Source: Zoroaster sp. YZ-2022 (taxonomy: Eukaryota; Echinodermata; Asteroidea; Forcipulatida; Zoroasteridae). Taken from it: DNA of 64,000 bases. Position numbers and translations under genes: made by a program. The stretch is taken from the NCBI GenBank assembly GCA_029582265.1, contig CM055819.1, positions 42,609,263 through 42,673,262 of the forward strand, read 5' to 3'. The notes under the pieces are model-generated. The model was not told the DNA's origin. It made no database searches and saw only the letters and a program-made list of their open reading frames with translations. Positions within the stretch are counted from its first letter, which is position 1. Each line of letters starts with the position of its first letter. Shown here piece after piece: positions 22,742 through 33,055 of this stretch.

Positions 22742-24190
22742 AGTCAGTTTCGGTAGGCCTTCACTACTCCTCTGGAGCTGGGTGACGCGTACGTTAACTA
22801 CTACGAACATACGTGACTTGTTGTCGGTAAATTCACAAACTTGTTGGTATTTCTGAACTTCTGAACGTCGGGAATTCAATCTGTATTTTGAGTTTTGTGT
22901 CGGTATATTTACCCCAAAAACATGAAAATCGTGACTACACCACTACTTAGCAGCCCATGCCCAGTAAGCATTGTTTTAAGCATTATGCTAAGTAAATGCA
23001 GGTATCCCTCAGAACACTCCAAACACTCCGCCCTACTCTCTATGTTGTCAATTTATTTCCTCGCATGCCATTCCTTATATGGACGTAGAACCTGTTGTAT
23101 AACACGTTCCTATACTTGGACGCATCAGGCAAGCTTCTAATTGGATAAGACGCTAAAGTAAGCTAATGTTTTATTCATTCCTTGGCCCCAGATTCCTATA
23201 TAAATCTCGAGAATTCCTTCTCTTTCTCTCGGCGAAGTACTGTTCCAAACGAATATGTTATATGCAGTCTTATCAATAAATGTTTGTCGGGCGGTCTTTA
23301 CCGCGGGTTAATGACCGGTTTTGGGCATGGTCACAGGTGCTAAGGACCGAGAGCCGAAGGTGAGACCGAAGGCGGTAAAACGTCAAACTTTTATTCCATT
23401 TATAAATGCCGGCATCGATTTCGCTTTCAAAATGTAATTTTTGTTGAATAAACCAAATAGAAATGGGTAAATCCACGTCGCGTGCCACACAAAACAGCTG
23501 GCGAACAGCTGTCACATACACGCTGCTCTGATTAAGCCATGTCTTTACCATCTGTTAATACTCCCCACGTGATTACGTTTTGTCCAACCGGATTGTCTAA
23601 ACTGTCATGGGCATTTATGAATAATTAATAATGGGACTTCTGAACATGCCATACCTAACTTGCAGTACGACGGTCTGGCAGTGCCTCACACTACGTTGAT
23701 AGTCTATAGCTAGTGCGGTCTAATACACAATCGGGCCCCGGTTAAGATACTCCGTGTTGTCAAGCAGTGGTTGGTCCGCACGGGGGGACGTTACCCCAGC
23801 CGAGGCCTTTGCCCCGAGTGCCCTCCATTCATAATTTTGTATATAGATTGGTGAAATTCTTGCGTCGGGAGATAAACAATTGATTTAATTTTTGCCCTAC
23901 GCCGACGTGTGTATAGCACCACCGAGCTTGCCCGATTTGTAGATCCCCATAAGGTTTCGCCGCATTTGAGGCTGCATGATACAAATGTTCAACATAGTCT
24001 ACTACACGCAGGATGAAGGACCTGAGCTTTACCATTTGAAAAATAAATCGAACGTTGTATATTAAAAGAAACAAATGTTCATAGTTTTCACGTATTTTAT
24101 TTAGTTTGCATAAGGGAAGACATCGAATTCTAACACGCGGTTAACCTTGCGGGTCCTCGAGTTAACTCAATGTTCTTGGGTCTCCAGAGC
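22740..24190. other. Unassigned noncoding stretch
   Basis: No gene, TIR pair or tandem array was recognised. Short open frames on both strands lack motifs and codon bias. The right end (24,114-24,153) carries a 40-bp segment that recurs inverted at 28,540-28,578. Confidence 0.5.
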
Positions 24191-24196
24191 TTATGA

Positions 24197-24610
24197 ATAG
24201 GGTCTAAAGCGAGGCTTGAGGAGAATCGTGAACTTCATGATGAGATGATGTTTGCCATCCAGCACGTCCATAAGAGACCAAGAGAACTATGTATTGTAAA
24301 GTGCGAAGAAGAAACATGTCTCCACTGTTCGACCCACCCTGTTCGTGCCGTTGAACCTGTTAGAGTCATCCGTCAGAACAAGGGTCCCCTGCTGACGCCC
24401 ACGGAATCAGCCAGCCAGCCCGGACACTACAAAACATACATCGAATTGTCAGAGGCAACGTATCTAGAGAGCAAAGTGACCATGCCATCATTCTTGGAGA
24501 AGGGATTAGGTAGCTGCCCCTACTGTCGATGTTACATGTTTTCTTCCAAGGAGGACAGGAGAAGGCATTTCAGTATTGTTCATCCAGGTCAATCTGTACA
24601 GAAAGACTAA
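24197..24610 (+). CDS. Terminal exon of an unidentified C2H2-like zinc-finger protein
   Basis: A frame open from 24,197 (upstream TGA at 24,194) to the TAA at 24,608-24,610 encodes about 137 residues. Features are an acidic helical start, a cysteine-rich segment (CIVKCEEETCLHCSTHPVR), a middle PGHYKTYIELS stretch, and near the C-terminus CPYCRCYMFSSKEDRRRHF followed by SIVHP, which has the CxxC...H...H spacing of a C2H2 finger. The region upstream lacks continuing coding sequence. The acceptor-like TGAATAG at about 24,193-24,199 suggests the frame is the last exon of a longer gene, or the 3' end of a transposon-borne gene. I do not recognise the family. The 3' end is partly duplicated downstream at about 25,110-25,165. 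Confidence 0.55.
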   Translation: MGSKARLEENRELHDEMMFAIQHVHKRPRELCIVKCEEETCLHCSTHPVRAVEPVRVIRQNKGPLLTPTESASQPGHYKTYIELSEATYLESKVTMPSFLEKGLGSCPYCRCYMFSSKEDRRRHFSIVHPGQSVQKD

Positions 24611-25440
24611 AAAGACTTTATAAATAATAGTCCATCACGGTTGCCAATAATACACATCAAAATCAAATCGGATGAATTCACAAAACGTGCATATAAACTT
24701 CGAACACACGCTTGCCTGTCAATAGGTTAGAGAACAAAAGCCTTGCTTCACACAAAACTGTTGTATTGCTTGACCTTAAACTTTCATATCTAATCTATTC
24801 ACCATAATTTCTTAATACAATAAATACGGTGAAGTTTTGTACTTTGTGAATTTTTTTGGACATAGGAAAAAAAACCAAAACAAAACCAAACAAACACCCC
24901 AACAAACAAACAAACAAAAATGTAGAAGTTTGGGTCTGAGGCGACGCACACAGAGATTGTTTTGAAAAGTACGTTTGTCTTTCAAAAAGCCTTTCTTGAC
25001 TCAAAACTAAATATTGTCTTGCATGACCTTAAGCTGTCGTTTATTTATTCAACATATTTTTTAAATATAATTTACAGTTTGTTATGTAATGTTAACTGAT
25101 GTTGATATTTAAGCGTTGTTCACCTAGGTCAATCTGTACAGAATAACTAAATAGACTTTATAAATAAGAATAATCAAACACAAATTCACATCGCTATTTT
25201 CCTTGCGAATAATGAGTCATTAGGGGAGACTTCTTTACGCCCAAAAAGTCTCTAGTTTCTGGTGATCGGTCGGTTTCAAAATCGGTGCGGTGACACTTTT
25301 TTAACATCGTTTCATAGAAGAAAAAAAATAATAAAAATGACCTTAAACATATCTTTATTCACCATAATTACTTAATATAATTTACAGTTATGTAACGTTA
25401 ACGGAAGTTTTTGTATTTTTATTTTAATGATAGCATTGAA
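24575..25440. repeat. Degenerate repeats of the exon 3' end and its trailer
   Basis: The segment ending the zinc-finger exon (TTCATCCAGGTCAATCTGTACAGAA...GACTTTATAAATAA) recurs at about 25,110-25,165. A trailer starting GACCTTAA and containing TTATTCACCATAATT and TTACAGTT recurs near 24,772, 25,024 and 25,339. Three diverged units in tandem suggest local duplication of the gene's 3' end or an element terminus. Confidence 0.6.
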
Positions 25441-25459
25441 ATAAACGTATAAAAAAATA

Positions 25460-25840
25460 AGCATTCATTAAAAAAAAATTACGCACCAATTATGATGTAA
25501 TCGTTTGTTTTTGTGATTTTAAAACGAAAATCATTAGGTACTCGATATTCATTTTATTTTCTTGAAATAAAATAAACAGTATGAAGGCTCAAATATAATT
25601 GCGTAAATTGTCGAAATTATTACAGAGACTCCAGGGGTGGTGACATGACAAATCTAATCTGGAAAAAAAAATCAATAATTAGATAATTGTTTTCAATGAC
25701 ATACTGAACGGTTATACTTATCAGTACATTGTACAAAATATACATGTATATTTTTAGAGTGGCTATGTCCGTTTTCACACTTGTATCAAAGCCACAACTC
25801 TCCCCCAAATCCAAACACAAAGGCCCTAGTCAACCTTTTG
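25460..25840. other. Unassigned noncoding stretch
   Basis: AT-rich sequence with no supported feature. The minus-strand frame at 25,620-25,820 shows no domain. Confidence 0.4.
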
Positions 25841-26313
25841 TCAACTTACTGCAGATAGGTAAAACTTGTAGCTTTGCATGGTGAGGATGATAAGTAAGAC
25901 TAATTGCGGTGACACCATGTGGAATCTCAATTGAGTAGTAATTAGTTCTGAAAAGAACTGGAGGTACAACTCGACGTTTCGATCAGTATGCTCTGATCGT
26001 CCTCAGGAGAATGCCGGACTCTGGAAAATGCTGCTGCTTAAGTAGACTGCTGGAGGATCATCCCCTGAATAGATGCTGGAGGATTAGTTCGTTGAGGCGC
26101 GCAGGCGGGAACTGTTGAGACTAGGATCCTAGGGGTTGCGGGAGAGGAGTGTGTGCTCACTGAACTGAATCAGCTGTTGACAAGCACAGGGGGATGGAGG
26201 GTGGTTGACTTAGGATATAGGAGATCCTCAGTCTGGGGTGGGTTATGGACTTAGGATATAGGAGATCCTCAGTCAGGGTGGGTTATGGACTTCGGATATA
26301 GAAGATCCTTCAG

Positions 26314-26799
26314 TCAGTAGTAGTGGTCGCCAAATGTCGCTGATTTAGAAGCCGATGTCCTGTGGCACAGTGTCGTGTTTGACGATCTCGATGGCCTCTG
26401 ATGCGTCTGGGGGTGCCATGTGTCGATGGGTGTGATGAGTTGGGCTGCCTGCCAGTCGATTTGGTGGTCCTTGATGTGTGAGTACTTGACGATGGCGGAC
26501 TTCTCGAAATCTCCTCTGCGGCCGTGTGCTCGGTGTTCCTTCAATCTGATGGGGAGGTTGCGCCCTGTTTCACCGATGTACACCTTACCGCATTCACAGG
26601 GGATCCGGCAGACTCCCGCTCTGTTGTTTGGGTCCGGTTTGTCCGTGTGGGTGTGTAGAAGTCCTTGGAGTTTGCTGGGGGCTGAGTGGAACACATCGAT
26701 GCCTGCTCGTCGGAGGATGCGCTGTAGTTTGTGAGACGTCGAACCTAGATAGGGGAGACAAGCAGAGAGGGTTAGATTACTTACCTTGCTTTCGGGGTT
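26314..26799 (-). pseudogene. Inverted Penelope-like GIY-YIG fragment
   Basis: This minus-strand copy of the linker and GIY-YIG region (HSAPSKLQGLLHTHTDK through SHIKDHQIDWQAAQLITP) is nearly identical to the plus-strand arm. It ends in shifted frame (WHPQTHQRPS and on), so small indels have accumulated near the C-terminus. Confidence 0.85.
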
Positions 26800-28083
26800 A
26801 GTTTTGATGTTGTCTCCCTATTCACCAATGTCCCAACTACAGAGACATGCTTCCTGGTGAAGGACAGACTCGTACAAGATCTTTCCCTTGATGATCGCAC
26901 ATCACTCACCCCTGACCAAATTCATGATTTGCTACTAACATGTGTCTCTTCAAGTTGTTTTCAGTTTCAGGGAAAGTTCTACGAGCAGACAGCTGGGACC
27001 TCCATGGGATCTCCTTTATCCCCGGTCCTTGCTGATATTTTCATGGAAGAGTTTGAAAACTCTTCCCTCAACACCGCCGACCTCCAACCGAAGCTGTGGC
27101 TCCGATACGTGGATGACACCTTTGTGATTTGGCCACATGGCAGAGACACACTCCAGGATTTTCTACAATATCTCAACCAGCAACACCCGAGCTTCAAGTT
27201 CACCATGGAAACAGAAGAAGACGGCAAGATTGCGTTCCTTGATGTTGGCATTTCCAGAAACCCAGACGGCTCCCTACACCACAACGTCTACAGAAAGCCC
27301 ACGCACACAGATCGGTACCTGAACCAGCGCTCCTTCCATCACCCAAGCATCAAGTCATCGGTCAACCGTACCCTCGTACAACGCGCCTACAACATTTGTG
27401 ACAAGGACAGCCTTCCCAAGGAACTACAGCACATCCGAACCACCCTCAAACGCAACGGTTACAACCCCAGCAAGATCAGCACAGCGAAGCCGGTTCCAAA
27501 CCCCGAAAGCAAGGTAAGTAATCTAACCCTCTCTGCTTGTCTCCCCTATCTAGGTTCGACGTCTCACAAACTACAGCGCATCCTCCGACGAGCAGGCATC
27601 GATGTGTTCCACTCAGCCCCCAGCAAACTCCAAGGACTTCTACACACCCACACGGACAAACCGGACCCAAACAACAGAGCGGGAGTCTGCCGGATCCCCT
27701 GTGAATGCGGTAAGGTGTACATCGGTGAAACAGGGCGCAACCTCCCCATCAGATTGAAGGAACACCGAGCACACGGCCGCAGAGGAGATTTCGAGAAGTC
27801 CGCCATCGTCAAGCACTCACACATCAAGGACCACCAAATCGACTGGCAGGCAGCCCAACTCATCACACCCATCGACACATGGCACCCCAGACGCATCAGA
27901 GAGGCCATCGAGATCGTCAAACACGACACTGTGCCACAGGACATCGGCTTCTACATCAGCGACATTTGGCGACCACTACTACGGACTGAAGGATCTTCTA
28001 TATCCGAAGTCCATAACCCACCCCAGACTGAGGGATCTCCTAAGTCAACCACCCTCCATCCCCCTGTGCTTGTCAACAACTGA
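26798..28083 (+). CDS. Penelope-like reverse transcriptase with C-terminal GIY-YIG endonuclease (5'-truncated)
   Basis: The open frame begins at the inversion junction without a native start. In order: RT motif A (SFDVVSLFTNVP), motif B (AGTSMGSPLSPVLADIFMEE), motif C with the catalytic RYVDDTF, then KIAFLDVGISR and VYRKPTHTDRYLN. A linker (CLPYLGSTSHKLQRI) follows, then the GIY-YIG nuclease with a CRIPCECGKVYIGETGRN Cys-rich entry and the later SAIVKHSHIKDHQIDW block. The nuclease nicks target DNA and the RT primes from it. The fingers and N-terminal domain are missing, so this copy cannot be autonomous, but about 420 codons are uninterrupted, suggesting recent insertion. A clearly related, more damaged copy is at 9,715-11,162. 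Confidence 0.9.
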
Positions 28084-28246
28084 TTCAGTTCAGTGAGCAC
28101 ACACTCCTCTCCCGCAAACCCTAGGATCCTAGTCTCAACAGTTCCCGCCTGCGCGCCTCAACGAACTAATCCTCCAGCATCCATTCAGGGGATGATCCTC
28201 CAGCAGTCTACTTAAGCAGCAGCATTTTCCAGAGTCCGGCATTCTC

Positions 28247-28281
28247 CTGAGGACGATCAGAGCATACTGATCGAAACGTCG
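28247..28281 (+). other. Conserved hairpin in Penelope-like terminal region
   Basis: CTGAGGA at 28,247-28,253 is followed by C, then a perfect 6-bp stem (GATCAG/CTGATC) closed by AGCATA, then GAAACGTCG. The same structure occurs inverted at 25,972-26,006. The layout CTGANGA-stem-GAAA resembles a hammerhead ribozyme core, a motif known from Penelope-like elements, but one extra nucleotide precedes the stem and I see no convincing stems I or III. A structural role in RNA or priming is possible; catalysis is not shown. Confidence 0.4.
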
Positions 28282-28844
28282 AGTTGTACCTCCAGTTCTT
28301 TTCAGAACTAATTACTACTCAATTGAGATTCCACATGGTGTCACCGCAATTAGTCTTACTTACTGCAGATAAGTAGGGGATTACAGCCCAATAAATTGGT
28401 CCTTTGTCCTGCCGGCAGGATTTGCTGGTTCCAGCTAGAGCTATGAATATGCTCGTGACGAAACCCCACAATGTGCAGTGACCCGTAGATAATGAGCTCC
28501 TTACTTTCCTGAGGACATGTAACTTGAGTTGCCGCGAGTGCCCGCAAGGCTTAACCGCAGGTTAGAATTCGATGTCTCCCCTAATTATAAGAAGGGGTTC
28601 ACTGTAAACAAAATGCGGTACCAAACATCTCTTATAAAATAATATTAAATTTTTATTTAATAATCACAAAGAACATGTCATTGTCCACACTTAATTTCTG
28701 TTATTTAGGCAAATTTGCCTGGCTAATAAGTGTCGAATTTGACCGTTTTGAAAGGAACAAATTTCCTTTTATCTACATTATTTCATGTATTTTTGCTTTT
28801 GCGTATAGATATGTGGTGGAGTAACCAAATAATATATTTGAAGT

Positions 28845-29520
28845 TAAACGACCATCATTTTAAAGGGGTATATCTTCACGATTAGAGCAGGCTTGCAGCT
28901 TGACATTGAATTCCAAACTGATAGTGTTTGATGAACTCAGATGAACCCTGTGACTGAAAATAATACCCCACGAGCACCCGCTGGCCTAGATAACAGGGCG
29001 CGCCAGATTCCATTACCATGTATTGTGTACATGTACATGTACCACGTAAAATCATAACTACAGGTTCATGGGCTCATTACTTATGCAGCTGGCACTGAGT
29101 TCATCTGAGTTCATCTGAGTTCATCTGAAACTATCAGTTCGGGATTCAATGTCAAGCTGCAAGCCTGCTCTAATCGTGACGATATACCCACTTTAAATGT
29201 TGTAAATAAGTAACAATGTTTTTTTGGTTTTTTGTTGTTGTTGTTTTTTATACAAAAACACCATTTCTCTGAGCAGGATTCGATCCTTGGACCTCTCGCT
29301 CGGCAGTCAAGCCATATAACAACTGATCTATAAACTGTTTCGTAGATATTTGGTAGCTAAGCATGTCCATTCCAAGTTAAGCGACCATTTGAAATGTTTT
29401 AAATACTGAAGTAGACAAGTTTTTACAACACAATGTCTCTGCTCGGGATTTGATCCTACGACTTCGGCAGTCAATCACTGTCCTAACTGAGCTAACTATC
29501 ATCTTAGATATTTTGGTTGG
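28845..29520 (-). repeat. Two tRNA-like SINE units, one split by a MITE
   Basis: Unit B (about 29,380-29,520) in reverse complement carries TAGCTCAGTTAGG (tRNA A-box form) and GGATCAAATCC (B-box form) about 30 bases apart. Unit A (28,845-29,360) has the same order with GGATCGAATCC. Both begin near AAGTTAA(G/A)CGACCAT and end near TAGATATTTGGT on the plus strand. The inserted MITE separates the ends of unit A. They look like tandem tRNA-derived SINEs, not functional tRNA genes. Confidence 0.5.
28856..29200. mobile_element. MITE with about 80-bp TIRs
   Basis: The left end (AAAGGGGTATATCTTCACGA, then TTAGAGCAGGCTTGCAGCTT) recurs inverted at 29,135-29,200 with few differences, followed inward by repeated TTCATCTGAG. 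Length is about 345 bp with no coding capacity. A short related end (GATCGTGACGATAATATCCC) appears near 63,780. Confidence 0.75.
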
Positions 29521-29609
29521 TATATATAAACTGGTTCCCTGTATTTATCCTATTAACGATAGAGACATGCTCCGGGAGTATCAGTCAAGGGATTCCATTG
29601 GATATTTTG

Positions 29610-29915
29610 TGCCTCAGAAAATCTGACGTCACGCTTCTAGGCTCGCGCACTAGCTATCAACCAAGGTAAAAGTTGAATTTTAATGAAATAAGGCCCTTTC
29701 ACACGAGACCGTTTTAACAAGGGACCTTGACTAAAAATCGCATCCATGTTAAAAAATAGCAAATCCCAGTCGTGTGAAAGCTATCCTTGTTAAATAATTA
29801 CCACGGACCCTCGTTATTTATAACAGAGATCGAGACCTCCTCCTAGAGACGCAAGTATATCTGGCGTCATCCATGAGCCTTGAAGCGTGACGTCAGATCT
29901 TAAAGGCTACCACAA
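29610..29915. mobile_element. MITE with nested inner inverted repeat
   Basis: Outer ends AATCTGACGTCACGCTTCTA and, inverted, GATCTGACGTCACGCTTCAA bound about 300 bp. An inner pair CTTTCACACGAG/TCGTGTGAAAG (29,693-29,780) suggests a second, nested MITE. No target duplication is certain. Confidence 0.55.
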
Positions 29916-30325
29916 TAATTATGGTATTAATATTAAGAGTGAGTGATACCGCCCTCTATCGGTATGTTTTACGGGTGGATGGATCGATGGGCACTTGTGA
30001 TTATTTAAAGGACTGCGTTTTGCACTGAGACGAGCTTTTCAGGCACATACAATGATTCATGTATATTGAATTTCGTGTTTGATGTCAATATGATTCGAGT
30101 CGCGTTTGCTGGAGGACGGTGTAATATTATGGCGCAATTTTCTTTTCAATAACAAAAGAACGTGTCCAAAGAAATACTGTGTCATAATTGTTTGTTTTTG
30201 TCGTCGTAATAATCATCATCGAACATCATCACCTGTGGCTTCACTAGAAACTTTAGTTTCATCAACAGCAGCATTTGTAGGAAACTGTGACATTCAAATT
30301 CAAGATCATTCACCACAAAAAAGAG

Positions 30326-30646
30326 ATGTTTCGTCTTCTCTTTTTAGTGATCGTTCATTGCCTGTCGGCTGAGGCTGCCAACTTATGTGAAAACGCGGCC
30401 GTTGCTAACTGGCGTAGCCGGTATTTCAGTGGCACAGCCGACGTGATCCTGCAGGGGCACGGATACCGCAACTTGACGGGGATTTCCGCTATCAGGTGCT
30501 GCAATTTGTGTCTGTCCAATTCGCGTTGTTTCTCTGTCAACTACTCAGACCGGGACAAGCTGTGTGAGTTGAACGGAGCTTCGGCGTCGCAGTTCCCGCA
30601 GGCCCTCGCTGAGAAGAAGGACACATATTATTACGGACCAGAGGAG
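30326..30646 (+). CDS. First coding exon of a secreted PAN/apple-domain protein
   Basis: The ATG at 30,326 starts a clean signal peptide (MFRLLFLVIVHCLSAEA). A PAN/apple-type domain follows: WRSRYFSGTADVILQG, RCCNLCLSNSRCFSVNY and KLCELNG, with the CC-x2-C and later Cys spacing expected of PAN. After residue 107 the exon ends in GAGGAG and a good donor GTAAAC (phase 0); reading on meets a stop after two codons. PAN domains mediate protein or carbohydrate binding in extracellular proteins. An upstream frame gives 13 more residues but no Met. EGF_CA exons on the same strand at 62.3 kb may belong to the same gene, but their phase 1 acceptors require at least one intermediate exon. No core promoter is certain; ATTATTTAAAG at about 30,000 is a weak TATA-like candidate. 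Confidence 0.75.
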
Positions 30647-31170
30647 GTAAACTGATTATTTCGTTTTTTAATATTTTTCCATCCTTTGAAGCAGTATTTC
30701 TTCCACTTTAAACTAATAAGGGCCACTAAATAAAACGGTGAAATTCGGTTTTACCTGAATTCTTAAAGAAAGTTACTTTATTATTACGATGCGATACAAG
30801 GAACTTTTTTGCATTGTTACTGGAGCAACTGGCTATAGCTTTTCTATCTACGTCATAGATCACTTGGTTGAGCAAAAAGGAAAACTGGAGGCCGTTACCA
30901 ATATCAATATAAGTGTATCAGAACGGTGTCAAATTTATTTGGTTATGTTTTTTATATTTGGCGAGTTGCTCAATATAAACAGCTCTGATGTGGTTTATAA
31001 TACCCCGTACAGGACTATAGGGGATGTATCGATTAGATTTGGTACTAAAGATACCCAATAACAATGTTATAATTATAGACCTTTTAATTAGGAGATTTTC
31101 GGTTATATTGATTGTTATTGGTTGGTTTATTTATTTTGTTGATTGTAGGGTTTGTAAATATCAGACTTGT
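30647..31170. other. Intronic or noncoding stretch
   Basis: It begins with the donor GTAAAC. I see no further PAN or EGF exon and no repeat structure. Confidence 0.4.
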
Positions 31171-31179
31171 ATTCGATTC

Positions 31180-32075
31180 ATCAAACCTCGAGTCTGAGTC
31201 CGAGTTCCCAGTGTTGACTCCGAGTCCCGAGTCATGTTGGTCGAGTCCGAGTTACGAGTTACGAAGGTCGAGTCCGAGTCCGAGTCACGAGTCACTTAAA
31301 AAAATCCAACGAAAAAAAGAAAACCTTATACATATGTCAAGGTTCAAAGTTAAGTGAAAAAATACTCCATATATGGGCTAGTATCTCATCAATTGTACTA
31401 AATCAAATATTTATTTCCAAAATCAACATTATTATTGGTTTACTTTTCTTATTTTAATTACCTTGAGTCATGAAATTGAAAAGACTTATAAAGTAATATT
31501 TTATCAGTTCTCAAACTTGTAAAAAGAAGGATACGTTTTGAATGTACAAACTGTTCACACAAGAAGATGTATATTAAATAAAAGGGAAGTCAGAACACTG
31601 ACTTGTACAAAGGTATGTTCGTTCTATTTCTCTAGAATGGACGAACAAACGCCATGAAAATTAAGAGACCAGTGATTGGGACAGTGTAATAAGTCTGGTA
31701 CCCATCACTATCGAGTTGTTATTCCATCGATGTTGCGTGCTGAAGCTTGGGTACGTCATTCATTGTAAACGATTTCTGGAAGACGCCTTTTGTTTTCACG
31801 CAGCCGCTGCGTTAGCGATTCTGATTGCATTTACTATAAAGAGAAAGAATACTAGAAGCCAATTCTAAGATGCACGGTATCAATTGCATAAAACTACTTT
31901 GCAAAATTTTATGTTGTTAATGTTTTCAAAAGTGTGAATATTGCCATGGGCATTTCGCCGTCGATTCCGAGTCATAAACATCGAGTGAGAGTCCAAGTCC
32001 GAGTCTTTGTATATGGTGACTCGAGTCCGAGTCACCAAAAATATTCACTCGAGTCGGATTCCAGTCATACACGTC
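31180..32075. repeat. Two GAGTCCGAGT-rich minisatellite blocks
   Basis: Blocks at 31,180-31,300 and 31,960-32,075 consist of degenerate GAGTC(C/A)GAGT words (GAGTCCGAGTTACGAGTTAC and similar). The 650 bp between them holds no recognisable gene. They may be the two ends of one repeat element. Confidence 0.6.
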
Positions 32076-32626
32076 TGGCAGACAACACGTCCATAAAGCC
32101 AAAAAAGTCTCCGGTTTCTGGTCTCCGCGCGCGTCGCCTCAGAGCCGGGCGTTGGTATTTACCCTCCGGCGAGGACGCCCTCCTCTAGTTAGAGGCAGAT
32201 TTTATGTATTTCATTGTTTCTCCCAGAAAAAAAACCCACAGATGGCTGAGAGTCATTGATATCCTAAAGGGGACCATTCCACATATCATAGAAGGGTTGT
32301 CAGTTCCCAAAGCTGTGTAGTTTTTTTTTTCTGGGCTGGAAAAGAAATTGCTGCCATATGTCTGTGCACAAAATCAGCCATCCATTGTGTAAACATAAAG
32401 ACCCCCCCCCCCCAAATCTAACCCACTGATAAGTGGAACCATCTGTTGACCATCAGACTGTGTTGTTTGATGTCTTGCGACAGCCAGTGCCAGGCATAAC
32501 CCCCCACCCCCCCCCCCCCCAGACAGAGTGTCTGGGTTGGGTTACATGCCAGAGATAAACCAGACGGCTGTTTACTGTTTGCAAGATTATACAGGAGATA
32601 GATACACTACACAGCCGTTGTGTGTC

Positions 32627-32950
32627 ATCTGGGGTTGTAAATAATACCAAACAATAGCTGGGCATGTGTGGAAGTCATTTGGATGTAGAATGCAGAGAAC
32701 AATTTTTAATATAATTACAACCTGCGAAACGTGAGCCCTACTGTTTTTTTACAGTAGGTAAATTAGGGTGCCACTGAAAAGAGGGGTTATGCCAACGTCT
32801 TGTCATCTGGGGGTTGACAATAATTCTAGACAATAGCAGGGCATGTGGGGAAGTCATTTGGATGTAAAAAGTCAATGGGGAATGCAGAGAACAATTTTAA
32901 TATAATTAATTCCCTAGGGGATAGGGGTGCCACTGAAAAGAGGAGAGGTC
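32627..32950. repeat. Tandem duplication of about 160-180 bp
   Basis: The pattern CATCTGGGG...GGGCATGTG(T/G)GGAAGTCATTTGGATGT...GAATGCAGAGAACAATTTTAATATAATTA...GGGTGCCACTGAAAAGAG occurs twice in a row, with indels. No coding signal. Confidence 0.75.
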
Positions 32951-32989
32951 CTGTATTTAGATAAAGTAGTGGCTACCTCCCTTTTTTTT

Positions 32990-33055
32990 GTGCTATGAAA
33001 CGATGTCCAATTGCAGCCAAAATTGCTGGATCGATTTGAATTCTGCTGTGCTTTG
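32990..33055. repeat. Left part of an older dispersed repeat split by the LINE
   Basis: GCTATGAAACGATGTCCAAT is the inverse of 41,345-41,370. Its continuation (TTTTAAAC...TATGAACGTTTGCCCGATT) lies beyond the LINE at 37,573-37,615. The LINE therefore landed inside a pre-existing copy of this family. Another copy lies near 25,250-25,330. Confidence 0.65.

Larger units (their letters stand above)
25891..28362 (+). mobile_element. Penelope-like element with inverted partial partner copy
   Basis: Two 3' portions of the same element face outward: the minus-strand arm 25,891-26,799 and the plus-strand arm 27,499-28,362. They enclose about 0.7 kb of RT sequence. Outer ends are AGTAAGACTAATTGCGGTG and its reverse complement. 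The flanks share CTTACTGCAGATAG (25,845-25,858) and CTTACTGCAGATAAG (28,359-28,373), a likely target duplication, with about 32 bp of extra sequence between the left repeat and the left end. Inverted partner copies and short extensions are characteristic of Penelope-like elements. The left arm contains one extra tandem copy of a roughly 45-bp piece near 26,200-26,300. The element is truncated, because RT begins at its motif A. Confidence 0.85.

Noticed and set aside
27508..27547. GTAAGT...CTATCTAG in the Penelope-like ORF looked like a 40-bp intron
   Set aside because: Removing 40 bp breaks the frame, whereas reading through gives CLPYLGSTSHKLQRI, which fits the expected linker of Penelope-like proteins.
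28247..28281. Full hammerhead ribozyme in the Penelope-like end
   Set aside because: One extra nucleotide interrupts the core, and no complementary stem I or III is visible in the flanks.
29265..29505. Functional tRNA genes on the minus strand
   Set aside because: A and B boxes are recognisable, but the anticodon arm and acceptor stem do not fold properly; better explained as SINE units.
29995..30012. TATA box for the PAN-domain gene
   Set aside because: ATTATTTAAAG is only a weak match about 320 bp upstream of the ATG, and no transcription start evidence exists; mentioned only as a candidate.
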